64,000 nt of DNA from Rikenella microfusus (GCA_022736275.1 DZBJ01000001.1:62001-126000); one strand, 5' to 3'. Shown: positions 1-9,176, counted from the stretch's first letter. Program-made: numbers and translations. The notes: generated from the sequence alone by a model not told the origin.

Positions 1-1227
1 ATCATCCGTCAGGAGATCCCTGCAAAGGTTATCAACAACTCTGATTATGAGTGGGCACCCTGGTCAAACAAGGCTACAAAGGATGGCGCCCAGGTTGAAT
101 CCGAAGCAGAACCGGATACACGCTATTCGCACATTATGAATATTTTCAACTCGGAGAGGGCTATCGATCCTTTCAGTCCGGGCATGAACACTGCCATACT
201 CCGCAGCTTCTCGGGCGGTATGGAGATTTCACAGGAGGATGCCGAGGCGCTGTTTGATGAGTATCTGCGCTCTCCCCAGCTAAAGGTGCTTGGGAAGATG
301 ATCAGCGAGAGGCTGGGAAGGGAACTGAGGCCATATGATATCTGGTATGACGGATTCAAGTCTAGGAGCTCAATACCGGAGAGCCTTCTCACATCAAAGA
401 CCTCAGCTCTTTACCCTGACCCTGAAGCCTTCAGGGCAGCCATGCCGGGCATGCTGGTAAAGCTGGGATGGTCTCCTGAAAGAGCAAAGTATCTCGCTGA
501 CAAGATCGTTGTCGACCCTGCCAGGGGATCGGGCCATGCATGGGGCGCCGGTATGAAGGGGTCTGTATCACACCTCAGGACGCGTATCTCAGACAAGGGC
601 ATGGACTATAAAGGATATAATATCGCCGTACATGAGTTCGGCCACAACATCGAGCAGACCATATCGCTCTACGATGTTGACTATAACATGCTCTCCGGAG
701 TTCCGAACACTGCCTTCACGGAGGCTACCGCATTCCTGTTCCAGGACCGCGACATGATGCTGCTGGGCATTAAGGAAGATAATCCTGAAAAAGAGAAGCT
801 GCAAACACTTGATGCTGCATGGTCACTGATGGAGATTATGGGAGTGAGCATGGTTGAGATGAAGGTATGGAAGTGGCTCTATGAGAATCCGCAGGCAACG
901 CCAATCATGCTTAAGGATCAGGTAATAAACATTGCGGTTGAGGTATGGAATAAATATTTTGCTCCGGTGACGGGTGTGAGCGACTCACCTTTGCTGGCCA
1001 TCTATTCGCATATGGTCAACGGGCCTCTCTACCTGCAGAACTATGCCTTTGGGCAGATAATCCAGTTCCAGATAGAAGACTACCTGAAAGGAAAGGATTT
1101 TTCAGATGAGATTGACCGTATGTACAGCCTCGGACGCCTGACACCTCAGCACTGGATGAATCAGGCCGCAGGAGTAAGGGTCTCGGCCCAGCCTGTTCTC
1201 AGGGCTCTCGATGAGGCACTGAAATAA
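1..1227 (+). CDS. Zinc metallopeptidase (gluzincin-like), 5'-truncated by the window edge
   Basis: The reading frame is open from base 1, so the gene begins outside the window and about 408 codons of its C-terminal part are visible. The zinc motif HEFGHN lies at bases 631-648. About 25 residues later comes TEATAFLFQD (near base 720), whose Glu is spaced like the third zinc ligand of M3-type gluzincins. I infer a peptidase from the HExxH motif and spacing only; no exact family is recognised and the N-terminal domain is not visible. It converges on the methyltransferase gene and overlaps its 3' end by 29 bp. Internal ATGs such as that at 136 are unlikely starts because coding continues upstream without a break. 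Confidence 0.6.
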   Translation: MIRQEIPAKVINNSDYEWAPWSNKATKDGAQVESEAEPDTRYSHIMNIFNSERAIDPFSPGMNTAILRSFSGGMEISQEDAEALFDEYLRSPQLKVLGKMISERLGRELRPYDIWYDGFKSRSSIPESLLTSKTSALYPDPEAFRAAMPGMLVKLGWSPERAKYLADKIVVDPARGSGHAWGAGMKGSVSHLRTRISDKGMDYKGYNIAVHEFGHNIEQTISLYDVDYNMLSGVPNTAFTEATAFLFQDRDMMLLGIKEDNPEKEKLQTLDAAWSLMEIMGVSMVEMKVWKWLYENPQATPIMLKDQVINIAVEVWNKYFAPVTGVSDSPLLAIYSHMVNGPLYLQNYAFGQIIQFQIEDYLKGKDFSDEIDRMYSLGRLTPQHWMNQAAGVRVSAQPVLRALDEALK

Positions 1228-1996
1228 TATAGTAGCCTGTGGTGGTGATGAAGTTCCGCAGGAAGGGTATTCTTCCGGGGAACTGAGGCAGCCGCCTGGG
1301 CTTGAGTCCGAATTTGATTTCAAAGTTCGGGTTGATGAGCCAGAGGGATTTATTCTCTAGGAAAAATCCCTCTTTTTTTATTGCTCTCTCGAACCTTCCA
1401 ATGTTTATACCGGTATCCTTAATCTCGAGAAGCCCGTCAGTGCGGGTCTGACTCTCACCTGCAGCGAGCAGCAGCCGGCGGTACAGGCGACGCGGAAGGA
1501 GGTGTATCCATGGCATTTTTGAAAGCAGCCTGCTGTCGCACATCTGCTGGTGCCCTCCGAAGGGATTGTTCCACGGAGGGAAGGCAATGAAGAGAATCCC
1601 TCCGGGATTCAAAAACCTCTTTACAAATCCAATGAACCTCTCCTGGTCATGAATATGCTCAAGAACATCTCGCATCATGACAATGTCAAAGGTGCCAGCT
1701 GATGCTGAGTCATAGATGTCTGCCGCGATGAATTCAACCCTGTCACCACCCGGGATGGCGGAATAGAAACTACGTGCATTCTCAATCTTGCTTTCTGAAA
1801 GGTCGATTCCTGCCAGCCGGGAGCATCCCGCTTCGAGAAAGGGGAGGAGATTGCCACCCTCACCGCACCCGATCTCAAGCACAGAGAGGGAACCGGTTGC
1901 TGGTAAAACGCTCTCAATGAACGGAATGACGTACTTCGAGGTGGTGTGTGCCTGCTCCCTGAAGTAAAGTTCCCTGTCAACGTGACGCTCATGCAT
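1199..1996 (-). CDS. Class I SAM-dependent methyltransferase
   Basis: 265 residues. The SAM-binding motif I reads VLEIGCGEGGN (about residues 39-49), followed by an acidic strand-2 end (GIDLSESKIENAR) and FDIVMMRDVLEH as motif post-II/III, the Rossmann pattern of the UbiE/Methyltransf_11 type. The substrate cannot be told. The C-terminal third is basic and hydrophobic and does not suggest a substrate class. The 3' end overlaps the convergent metallopeptidase gene by 29 bp. A TAnnTTTG-type promoter core (bases 2001-2008) ends only about 5 bp before the ATG, so the transcript may be nearly leaderless. Confidence 0.8.
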   Translation of the reverse strand: MHERHVDRELYFREQAHTTSKYVIPFIESVLPATGSLSVLEIGCGEGGNLLPFLEAGCSRLAGIDLSESKIENARSFYSAIPGGDRVEFIAADIYDSASAGTFDIVMMRDVLEHIHDQERFIGFVKRFLNPGGILFIAFPPWNNPFGGHQQMCDSRLLSKMPWIHLLPRRLYRRLLLAAGESQTRTDGLLEIKDTGINIGRFERAIKKEGFFLENKSLWLINPNFEIKFGLKPRRLPQFPGRIPFLRNFITTTGYYIISVPHREP

Positions 1997-2000
1997 GGGC

Positions 2001-2008
2001 CAAATGTA
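2001..2008 (-). promoter_or_regulatory. Bacteroidetes -7 element (TACATTTG) before the methyltransferase gene
   Basis: The complement reads TACATTTG, an exact match to TAnnTTTG. No TTG lies 19-22 bp upstream, so only half of the promoter is recognisable. The element ends about 5 bp before the ATG at 1996. Confidence 0.35.
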
Positions 2009-2027
2009 AATTTTTTTTCTGTTTTTC

Positions 2028-2058
2028 TTGACTTTTGTTAAATCGTATGATATCTTTG
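2028..2058 (+). promoter_or_regulatory. Bacteroidetes sigma-A type promoter for the SPFH operon
   Basis: TTG at 2028-2030 and TATCTTTG at 2051-2058 are separated by 20 bp. This is the -33/-7 arrangement (TTG-N19-22-TAnnTTTG) of primary promoters in Bacteroidetes. The predicted transcript start near 2065 leaves a leader of about 19 nt before the ATG at 2084. Confidence 0.6.
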
Positions 2059-2083
2059 TGATATCAATATAATATCATAAATC

Positions 2084-2938
2084 ATGAAAGAAGAAAATAT
2101 TTTCAAAGCCTCATCAGGATATCTGCTCCTGCTGATCGGACTGCTGGTTTCAGTAGCAATGGTTTTTGCATTCATGAATGAAATCTACTGGCTTGGAGCC
2201 GTGTTGATTGTACTGACATTTCTGATTCTACCCGGTTTGATGGTTGTCAATCCGAATGAATCGATGGTTATGGTGCTCTTCGGTGCATACAGGGGCACGG
2301 TCAAGTCTAACGGTTTCTGGTGGACAGTGCCGTTTTATGTTCGTAAGAAAATCTCCCTCCGTGCACGCAACTTTGACAGCGAACCGATCAAGGTCAATGA
2401 CAAGAACGGGAACCCGATTAAAATAGGGTTAGTTCTTGTCTGGAAGGTTGAGAACACCTACAAGGCCGCTTTCGATGTTGACAATTACGAACATTTCGTA
2501 CTTGTTCAGAGTGACGCTGCACTTCGCAAACTGGCAGGTCTTTATCCCTATGACAACTGGGAGAGTCATGAACAGGAGATGACCCTACGCAGCGGAGGTG
2601 AAGAGGTTAATGAAGAACTGGAAAGGGAGATAAGGGAGAGGCTCATGATAGCTGGCATCAATGTCATTGAGGCAAGGATCAATTACATTGCCTACTCCGA
2701 GGAGATCGCAGGCGCCATGCTTCGCCGCCAGCAGGCAGCGGCAGTGGTAGCAGCGAGGTTCAAGATAGTAGAGGGTGCTGTCTCAATGGTTGAGATGGCC
2801 CTTGAGCAGCTTTCGGAGAAGAAAATCATTGACCTCGACGAGGAGAAGAAGGCAGCTATGGTAAGCAACCTGATGGTGGTGCTGTGCGGTGACAAAGATC
2901 CTAACCCGATCATTAACACCGGCACCCTGCAACATTAA
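2084..2938 (+). CDS. SPFH/Band 7 domain membrane protein
   Basis: 284 residues. Two hydrophobic segments (about residues 13-33 and 36-53) precede an SPFH/band-7 domain starting at VVNPNESMVMVLFGAYRGT. An alanine/glutamate-rich helix follows (SEEIAGAMLRRQQAAAVVAARFKIVEGAV), typical of the oligomerising flotillin-like stalk. Family members form ring-like scaffolds at the inner membrane; the specific role here is unknown. It is first in an apparent three-gene operon: the next ATG follows its stop by 2 bp. It has its own well-formed promoter. Confidence 0.85.
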   Translation: MKEENIFKASSGYLLLLIGLLVSVAMVFAFMNEIYWLGAVLIVLTFLILPGLMVVNPNESMVMVLFGAYRGTVKSNGFWWTVPFYVRKKISLRARNFDSEPIKVNDKNGNPIKIGLVLVWKVENTYKAAFDVDNYEHFVLVQSDAALRKLAGLYPYDNWESHEQEMTLRSGGEEVNEELEREIRERLMIAGINVIEARINYIAYSEEIAGAMLRRQQAAAVVAARFKIVEGAVSMVEMALEQLSEKKIIDLDEEKKAAMVSNLMVVLCGDKDPNPIINTGTLQH

Positions 2939-2940
2939 TC

Positions 2941-3126
2941 ATGCAGAAGAAATCATTCGTCATACGGATTGATCCGGACAAGCTGGGTGCCATTGAGAAA
3001 TGGGCCTCTGACGAGTTCCGCAGCACCAACGGTCAGATAGAATGGATCCTTGACCAGGCACTGCGCAAGTCCGGACGTCTTAAGATGAGAAAGGATAACA
3101 AAAACAATGACAGCAATGAAAAGTGA
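2941..3126 (+). CDS. Small ribbon-helix-helix (Arc-like) DNA-binding protein
   Basis: 61 residues. The N-terminus KKSFVIRIDPDKLGAIEKWA matches a ribbon-helix-helix beta strand (alternating residues of FVIRI) followed by helix 1. Helix 2 (NGQIEWILDQALRKSG) resembles that of Arc/MetJ-type proteins. A lysine/asparagine-rich tail follows. The position between the SPFH gene (2 bp) and the zinc-ribbon gene (20-bp overlap) indicates co-transcription. I infer either a regulator of this operon or a protein-interaction module. No toxin partner is adjacent. Confidence 0.65.
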   Translation: MQKKSFVIRIDPDKLGAIEKWASDEFRSTNGQIEWILDQALRKSGRLKMRKDNKNNDSNEK

Positions 3127-3340
3127 AATGCCTGTGATAAAGTATACCTGCCCGAAGTGTGGCAGCAGAAGGTACAAATTCAGTGAAATAAGGGTTGCGC
3201 ACAGCCTTTTCACTCAGCTATTTGACATTCAGGCAAGCAAATACACTGCCCTGATATGTGAAAAATGCAAATACACCGAGTTCTACAATGTGTCTTTTAA
3301 AAAAGTCAATAGTGTGGTTGATTTCTTTATTGGTGGTTGA
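3107..3340 (+). CDS. Zinc-ribbon nucleic-acid-binding-like protein (DUF2082 type)
   Basis: 77 residues with CPKCG near residue 15 and CEKCKY near residue 51, a four-cysteine zinc ribbon. The stretch FDIQASKYTALICEKCKYTEFY matches the DUF2082 zinc-ribbon pattern, whose biochemical function is not established. The start at 3107 overlaps the preceding gene by 20 bp; ATGs at 3116 and 3128 are equally possible, and all keep the cysteines. It is the last gene of the SPFH operon, and the convergent rsmE stop follows 2 bp later. Confidence 0.65.
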   Translation: MTAMKSEMPVIKYTCPKCGSRRYKFSEIRVAHSLFTQLFDIQASKYTALICEKCKYTEFYNVSFKKVNSVVDFFIGG

Positions 3341-3342
3341 AA

Positions 3343-4047
3343 TCAGATATTAGCCAGGTAGACGGAGCAGCAGGCGGCAACGCCTGCTGTTTCTGATCTG
3401 AGCCGGCTGGTGCCGATATGGACCGCCTTAAACCCTGCCCCGACGGCACTGGCAACCTCCTCCGCTGTGAAATCGCCTTCCGGCCCAATCAGGATTGTCA
3501 CTTCATCGCCGCGCTTGAATGAGGAGGTTATGGGTATGCGTTCAACTGACGGGTCACAGCATGCTATGATCCTTTTTCCTTCGCGAATCCCTTTAACGAA
3601 TTCATTAAACGTGACCGGGTCATTCAGCCTCGGGAGATAACATTTGACCGACTGTTTCATAGCTGACAGGATCAGGCCCTCCAGCCTCTCCCTCCTGATC
3701 CTTCTCTTCTCCGTCCGGCTGCATATCAGTGGAGTGATCTCATCTATCCCTGTCTCAACAGCCTTTTCAATAAACCATTCGAGTCTGTCTTCGTTCTTAA
3801 GCGGAGAGATTGCGATATGGAGCCTGTAGCCCCGTCTTCCCGGATCCTGCCCTTCTGAGATGACCGTGGCGCTCATCCCGGAGGGGTCGTCAACGCTGAT
3901 AATACCCTCATAGAGGTTTCCCGCCCCATCGGTAAAACTGATACTGTCGCCTCGTCTCATCCGGAGCACTTTCAGGCAGTGCATTGACTCCTCCCTGCTG
4001 AAGAGAGCTTTCCCTTCCGAAACATTTATGGTATAAAATAGCTGCAT
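3343..4047 (-). CDS. rsmE: 16S rRNA (uracil-1498-N3)-methyltransferase RsmE
   Basis: 234 residues from ATG 4047. It methylates U1498 of 16S rRNA in the 30S subunit using SAM in a SPOUT (knotted) fold. Visible family features are the N-terminal PUA-like part with CLKVLRMRRGDSISFTDGAG, the central LEWFIEKAVETGIDEITPLICSR, and the C-terminal knot ILIGPEGDFTAEE followed by LGTSRLRSETA-like sequence (here IGTSRLRSETAG). An upstream GTG at 4065 would add six residues but lies inside the -7 promoter element, and family members start MxxFYT, so 4047 is preferred. Confidence 0.93.
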   Translation of the reverse strand: MQLFYTINVSEGKALFSREESMHCLKVLRMRRGDSISFTDGAGNLYEGIISVDDPSGMSATVISEGQDPGRRGYRLHIAISPLKNEDRLEWFIEKAVETGIDEITPLICSRTEKRRIRRERLEGLILSAMKQSVKCYLPRLNDPVTFNEFVKGIREGKRIIACCDPSVERIPITSSFKRGDEVTILIGPEGDFTAEEVASAVGAGFKAVHIGTSRLRSETAGVAACCSVYLANI

Positions 4048-4064
4048 TATGGCTCTTATTTGCA

Positions 4065-4072
4065 CAAATTTA
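4065..4072 (-). promoter_or_regulatory. Bacteroidetes -7 element (TAAATTTG) before rsmE
   Basis: The complement is an exact TAnnTTTG. The nearest upstream TTG is only 16 bp away, shorter than usual. The predicted transcript start near 4058 gives a leader of about 11 nt before ATG 4047 and rules out the GTG at 4065 as start. Confidence 0.4.
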
Positions 4073-4109
4073 TTGATTTTAGCATTCGCAAAAATTATTA
4101 TCCCCGATT

Positions 4110-4616
4110 ATGAAGATAGGATTGCTGTCTGACACTCACGGATGGGTTGACCCGGCTGTTTATGAGCATTTCGCTGCTGTTGATGAGGTATGGCATGCAG
4201 GTGATGCAGGCAGCATTGAGGTTATCACTGAACTGGAGGCCTTCAGGCCTCTTAGGGCTGTCTGGGGCAACTGTGACGATTTCGAAGTAAGGAGAGCAAC
4301 AAAGGAATTCCTACTCTTCCGGGTCGGAAACAAAAATGTCCTGATAATTCATATCGGGGGCTATCCGGGCCGTTACTCACCCCGTGCTCTTGAGCTGATA
4401 AATGAGCTCAGGCCTGACATCTTTGTATGCGGACACTCTCACATTGTCAAGGTCATCTATGACAGGCACCACAGCATGCTCTGCGTAAACCCCGGATCGG
4501 CAGGCCGCACCGGCATGCACAAAGTAATGACCTTGCTTCGCTTCACAATTGATGATGACAGGGTGAGCGACATGGAAGTGATCGAGTTCGGCAGTCGCGG
4601 GAGAACCGGCGAATAG
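4110..4616 (+). CDS. YfcE/MJ0936-type metallophosphoesterase
   Basis: 168 residues. All five blocks of the calcineurin-like phosphoesterase site are present: SDTHG (D8, H10), HAGDAG, GNCD, the HIGGYPG histidine and CGHSHI. Small members of this family hydrolyse phosphodiesters with two metal ions in the cytoplasm; the natural substrate is not known. It is transcribed divergently from rsmE with a 62-bp gap and converges on the large envelope-protein gene. Confidence 0.85.
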   Translation: MKIGLLSDTHGWVDPAVYEHFAAVDEVWHAGDAGSIEVITELEAFRPLRAVWGNCDDFEVRRATKEFLLFRVGNKNVLIIHIGGYPGRYSPRALELINELRPDIFVCGHSHIVKVIYDRHHSMLCVNPGSAGRTGMHKVMTLLRFTIDDDRVSDMEVIEFGSRGRTGE

Positions 4617-4687
4617 GAGGGTTTTTACGGCTGAGCCGGCGGAGCAGAATAGCTCCATGGCCGAATAATCGTACAAAACAGCTTTTA

Positions 4688-7600
4688 TTAGTAACCTTCG
4701 GAACCCAGGCCGCCGCTTTCCATACGCCGGAGGAAATTCAGCATCCTCTCGCGCAGCCCGACCATATAGACAAAGTCAATCCTGGCATTGGCTCCGGGAT
4801 CCCTTCTTTCCTTTTCCTTGATGCCTGTCAGCAGGTCGTTGTAGCTCTGACTTGATGAATAGCTCATAAGAATGCCCCTCAGATATGAGAACCAGTACCA
4901 AACGTTGTCATTGCCTTTGATGTAAATGTCAAGCAGGTCCCCCGACCTCTTTCTCTGCAGTTCCACCCATCCGTCGACATATATATTCATTGGCTGATCA
5001 CCAATGAATCCGATACCGATTTTGCCATCCGAAATGAATGACATTGTATTGGGGTTCCACTTAAGCGTCACGTCATTAAGCATGATCTGCGACGAATACT
5101 CTTTGGGCAGTGACCGGGCAACTCCGAAGAGCTGGAGCTCTTCGTTCAGTGTCTTCGCTGCCTGCTCGCCAATCAGGTCACGCATTGCCTTGGAATTGAA
5201 TTCCGAAGAGAGATTGACTGCCCTGAGTGTCGGTATTGAGCGTATGTCATCAGCCATGAGTTTAAGGGCATCAGGACTGAAATGGAATGAGAAGCTGAGC
5301 ATTGACCTCACCTTCACCACGGATGAGTCGGTATTGTTTGTAACAAGTCCGGAGCTGCTCATTTTTAGCAGATCGTAGTTCACACCGAAGTTGATCCTGC
5401 CTTCGCTGACCAGTATGCACTGGTTTCTGTCAAAGGTAATCATGTTCCCATGCCGGCTAAGATCTGAAAGCTTCTCCAGTGAGCCGATGCGGTATTTGCC
5501 TGAACCCTTGTCGTGAAACAGGTAACCATCAGCATTGATAAGCGGATTGTCGCTCCATGAGAGCCTTTCCGACAGGAAGGTGCCATAAACACCTGCAGAG
5601 TCCAGGGTGGCGAATGTTCCCGAGAAGAGGAGGTTGTCATTTATATCTCTCGGCTTGTCATTTACGGGGATCAGCACGTTAAGGGGGTCAATGGCAGCGC
5701 TGAATTTGACAGGACTGCTCTTAATGTTCGGGCAGAGCGTGATGATGCCGGCAGCACCGCTGAACCTGAGATCAGGTTCCGCGGAGCGCAGGATAACGTC
5801 ACCCGTGAAGGTGAAGGCAGGGCTCAGGGTGAAGTTCTGAGTAACCGGAACGTAACCAAGAGCCTTTGTGGCCAGTGTGTCTACCCTTATTTCACGGAAC
5901 TCTATTACCTGGCTCTGGCCTGTTTCATCCCTGTAATCGTATTTCCCTGATCCGTAATAGTTTGCACTGCTTTCGATGTTTATTTTTGCAGAATGGAGGA
6001 GATGCCTGTTGTTGACAGCCACGAGGGCACTGTCAGTCTGCCTGATCTTTGCCCTCTTTTCTATGTAGAGAGTGCCTCCGCCCGGCTGTATCAGCGCATC
6101 AGCCACAGGAATGTAATTAACCCCCCTGATCTCGACGTACTCATTCTGAAGGAAATATGAGGCAGAGCCCGACTGAAACTTGACAGTGTCTTTCATATTG
6201 TTGGTTGAAAAGAAGGTAGGTTTTTCAACCTTGCCCGGTGGCACCTTCAGCAACTCGTCAGCATTCATCAGTTCTGTCAGCTCTCTTCCACGCTGCGACA
6301 TATCAAGTACCTTGTTCTTAATATCATACTCGAAATTTGTCATCTTGGAGATGTATTCCAGCTCCGGGAAGACTACCAGTGATGAGTCGGTATTCAGGCT
6401 GAATGATGCACGCTGGGTGACGAAATCAACATTGGTGTTGGCATTGCTGGCAACAAAACCGTATCCGTCGCCCCTTAGGGCTTTCAGGTAGTAGTCAGAG
6501 GTATCTGCCCTGATCGTGGCGTGCCCGAATGCAAAGGTCTCCGAAGTAATCCGGGCATCAGCCATGTCCAGCACCCCTTTGCCCCTGAGGTTCTCAGGTG
6601 TAAGTATCAATGTGCCGTCAAGGGTTGTCCCGTTGCCAAACATGCTGAACTCCTTACCCGGGTTATTGACGGCATACCACTCATCCGTACCTGTGAGCCA
6701 CTGTATGTCGACATCAACTGATTTAAGCTCAGGGAACCTGTAAAGTGAGTCGCTGCGCATCTCAAAACTGTGAACCCTGGAGATCATATAGTCCGGGAAG
6801 AGCCGGAAGGTGTCTGCCCTGACGGTAGCGGTGAGGTGATCTATGGTACCGCTTGCAATGAGTCCGGAGTTGCTCATGCTGAGATGATTGTACAGCCGGC
6901 CCCTGCCGCTGTAAATGGGTATTCCTGCAGGGGGGATGTTCATGGTGAATCCGAGGGAGGTGTCAGGCTGTACTGTCAGGGTCTGTCTCATCGGCTCTGT
7001 GACTCCTCCGGCAATGAATTCACCGTCAAGTGCCATATCTTTATTCGTGTAATGGTCGATGTTGTTATAGGTGAAGGGGTCAAGCTTAAAAAAGAATTTG
7101 TCTCTCTCATACAGGCTTTCCAGGCCGGGGATATTATCATAGAAAATGTATGAGTTGGTTGATGAACTGATTATGGGGTATTGCTTCATGCTATTCAATC
7201 CCGATTTGTTGTTCGGGCCATCAATGAAAAGCTGGGCGGTGGCAGTCTCAATCATGTTGTCAATTCTCTTGATGACAGGCCTCCCGAAGGCATCTCGCTC
7301 TCCGGTCTCAACAGCAATCTTGATTGAATCTATTTTTTCAAGCCTGAGGTTGAAAGTGTCATAGTTGAAGGAGAACTGTTTTCCGTAAATGGTGAAGAGA
7401 CCGGCCTGAACCACGCCGTTGAATGATATGGCACGGTTCTTTCCTACTGTCAGCCGTCCGCCGTAAGGTCTTATGGCAACCTTCTGCGAGTCGCTCAGTG
7501 ACACCATTCTTACTCCGGCCAGATGAAGATCGTAACTCTTCAGGTCAAGGATTGCGTTCTCCTCCTGATCTCTTGTTTCGCTGTTGATGGTAATGGCATC

Positions 7601-9169
7601 ATAGTCTTTCTTTTTGGCGAAGGAGGCGATATAGTCATCAACCTTCTTCTTGATGGCCACCTCATTGTAGTTCCTGTCATAAAACAGGAATCCGTTGTTG
7701 GCCAGTTCAATGCAGAGTGCGGTGGCCTGTTCCAGCGGTACACGCATCCATTTGGCAAAGCTCTCCACAGGGAAAATGTCAGATCCGTATACTTTTGCAT
7801 AATCTCTGACGCGATACAGGGGGTGAACATCATCAAGCCTCATGAGCCTGAAGAAGTTGGCTTCATTGTAAAATGAGATCGACTCAAACTTGGCGGCTCC
7901 TATTGATGATCCTCTTGTTCGTGACATGGTTATGAACGGGTCGTCCATGTCCCATGATAGGTGCTCAAAATAGAGGTCGAGATTATGGTAGGAATCAAAA
8001 TAGGGACTTCGCGACAGCGGACTCGTTGTCCGGAACATGCTGACCTCCCTGGTGTCTGTGTTATAGGAAAAACCAAGGTTGGAATGATATACCGAGTCAG
8101 TACCCAGGTAAAGGGTTGAGGAGGCCTCATTGCTGTTGATGGTCTTCTGTGAAAGGATGAAGTTCCTTGATATCAGGTTGATTGCCAGGGTATCATTCCT
8201 GTAGAGTTTCACACTTGCCGGGAACCAGTTCGAGCCTGTTCCTCTGACAATAGCTCCCTCAAGGGCCAGCCCGCCTTCATAATCTACGTCTTTGTAAATG
8301 TCTTTGATGAAGAACCGTGTCTCATAGGTCTCAAACTTGGGCATTGTGGCTTTGTCAGGAGAAGTTATCGCCACGGCTCTGTCAGAGAGCTTGCCCGGAA
8401 CAGGTTTCTGGAAGTAGGTGGGATGTGTGAGGAGGGATGAATCACAGCTAAACTCACTCTTTGTAACATCGATGTCAAAATCCGACACTGTCGCAAAGAC
8501 GGTCGCAGGATCATATCCTGCTTTCTCCCACGTCACCGTGCCTTTCTGGCAGTGCAATGTGAAAACATCCGGGTAGTAGGTGCCTGTGAAGTCATAGATC
8601 TCGGTGCTGTCCTTTCCGAGAAAGGCTTTCAGTGTTACTGCCTTAATTTCGATTTTCAGCACTGTGTCACGGGCAAATTCGACCGAGCCTTCCCTGGTCT
8701 TCCATTTTACCGACCCGGCGGAATAAATTGTATTGTCAACAAGCAGGAGCCCTGTCACTTCGATGAATTTCTCAATGGAGGCGTTGGTGAAGCGTGGGTC
8801 AAAAGCCATCTCGCTGAGGCCGTCAAGCCATGCACTTATCTCTTCCTGACCCTGCCCCGTATTGATAAAACTGGTCAGTGTCCTTGCAAAAAAAATGAAC
8901 CCCGGTACCTGGCTTACTCTTCTGCCTCTGAGCTGGCTGGCCACATTCACTATCCGGTCTTTTGCCCTTGAGTCAAAACAAGTGCTGTCAAAAAATGAGT
9001 TGAACAGATATATTTCAGCCTTCTGCGTTTTGCTGACAAGTGTTCCCATGAATGCGTTCAGTTCTGCGGTGAACTTTGCACTTTCACCTGAGAACTGGGA
9101 TGGAACCTGCCCTTCAACTGTAATTGAGAGGACCGCTGCCGCCAGAAGGGTAATGAGGAACCTGTTCAT
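4688..9169 (-). CDS. Very large secreted/envelope protein of unknown function (1493 aa)
   Basis: The N-terminus is a clear signal peptide (MNRFLITLLAAAVLSITVEGQ) with probable cleavage after the glycine. The rest has no further strong membrane segment and consists mostly of alternating hydrophobic/polar stretches typical of beta structure. Many similar short blocks (for example FNGVVQAGLFTIYGKQFSF and GRLTVGKNRAISF) recall stacked beta-helical or OstA/TamB-like proteins, but this is only an impression. No catalytic motif or sorting tail was found. It is the last gene of a minus-strand operon, 7 bp after tpiA. A role in outer-membrane or periplasmic architecture is a guess. Confidence 0.75.
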   Translation of the reverse strand: MNRFLITLLAAAVLSITVEGQVPSQFSGESAKFTAELNAFMGTLVSKTQKAEIYLFNSFFDSTCFDSRAKDRIVNVASQLRGRRVSQVPGFIFFARTLTSFINTGQGQEEISAWLDGLSEMAFDPRFTNASIEKFIEVTGLLLVDNTIYSAGSVKWKTREGSVEFARDTVLKIEIKAVTLKAFLGKDSTEIYDFTGTYYPDVFTLHCQKGTVTWEKAGYDPATVFATVSDFDIDVTKSEFSCDSSLLTHPTYFQKPVPGKLSDRAVAITSPDKATMPKFETYETRFFIKDIYKDVDYEGGLALEGAIVRGTGSNWFPASVKLYRNDTLAINLISRNFILSQKTINSNEASSTLYLGTDSVYHSNLGFSYNTDTREVSMFRTTSPLSRSPYFDSYHNLDLYFEHLSWDMDDPFITMSRTRGSSIGAAKFESISFYNEANFFRLMRLDDVHPLYRVRDYAKVYGSDIFPVESFAKWMRVPLEQATALCIELANNGFLFYDRNYNEVAIKKKVDDYIASFAKKKDYDAITINSETRDQEENAILDLKSYDLHLAGVRMVSLSDSQKVAIRPYGGRLTVGKNRAISFNGVVQAGLFTIYGKQFSFNYDTFNLRLEKIDSIKIAVETGERDAFGRPVIKRIDNMIETATAQLFIDGPNNKSGLNSMKQYPIISSSTNSYIFYDNIPGLESLYERDKFFFKLDPFTYNNIDHYTNKDMALDGEFIAGGVTEPMRQTLTVQPDTSLGFTMNIPPAGIPIYSGRGRLYNHLSMSNSGLIASGTIDHLTATVRADTFRLFPDYMISRVHSFEMRSDSLYRFPELKSVDVDIQWLTGTDEWYAVNNPGKEFSMFGNGTTLDGTLILTPENLRGKGVLDMADARITSETFAFGHATIRADTSDYYLKALRGDGYGFVASNANTNVDFVTQRASFSLNTDSSLVVFPELEYISKMTNFEYDIKNKVLDMSQRGRELTELMNADELLKVPPGKVEKPTFFSTNNMKDTVKFQSGSASYFLQNEYVEIRGVNYIPVADALIQPGGGTLYIEKRAKIRQTDSALVAVNNRHLLHSAKINIESSANYYGSGKYDYRDETGQSQVIEFREIRVDTLATKALGYVPVTQNFTLSPAFTFTGDVILRSAEPDLRFSGAAGIITLCPNIKSSPVKFSAAIDPLNVLIPVNDKPRDINDNLLFSGTFATLDSAGVYGTFLSERLSWSDNPLINADGYLFHDKGSGKYRIGSLEKLSDLSRHGNMITFDRNQCILVSEGRINFGVNYDLLKMSSSGLVTNNTDSSVVKVRSMLSFSFHFSPDALKLMADDIRSIPTLRAVNLSSEFNSKAMRDLIGEQAAKTLNEELQLFGVARSLPKEYSSQIMLNDVTLKWNPNTMSFISDGKIGIGFIGDQPMNIYVDGWVELQRKRSGDLLDIYIKGNDNVWYWFSYLRGILMSYSSSQSYNDLLTGIKEKERRDPGANARIDFVYMVGLRERMLNFLRRMESGGLGSEGY

Positions 9170-9176
9170 TCCTTAC

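Noticed and set aside
4636-4672. Weak hairpin GGAGC-N6-GCTCC between the phosphoesterase and the large envelope gene
   Set aside because: The stem is only five base pairs with no T-run; too weak to call a terminator.
8552-8971. Long plus-strand frames opposite the 1493-residue gene (for example 6770-7153, 7523-7876, 8552-8971)
   Set aside because: They lack family similarity and lie entirely antisense to a continuous, signal-peptide-bearing coding frame.
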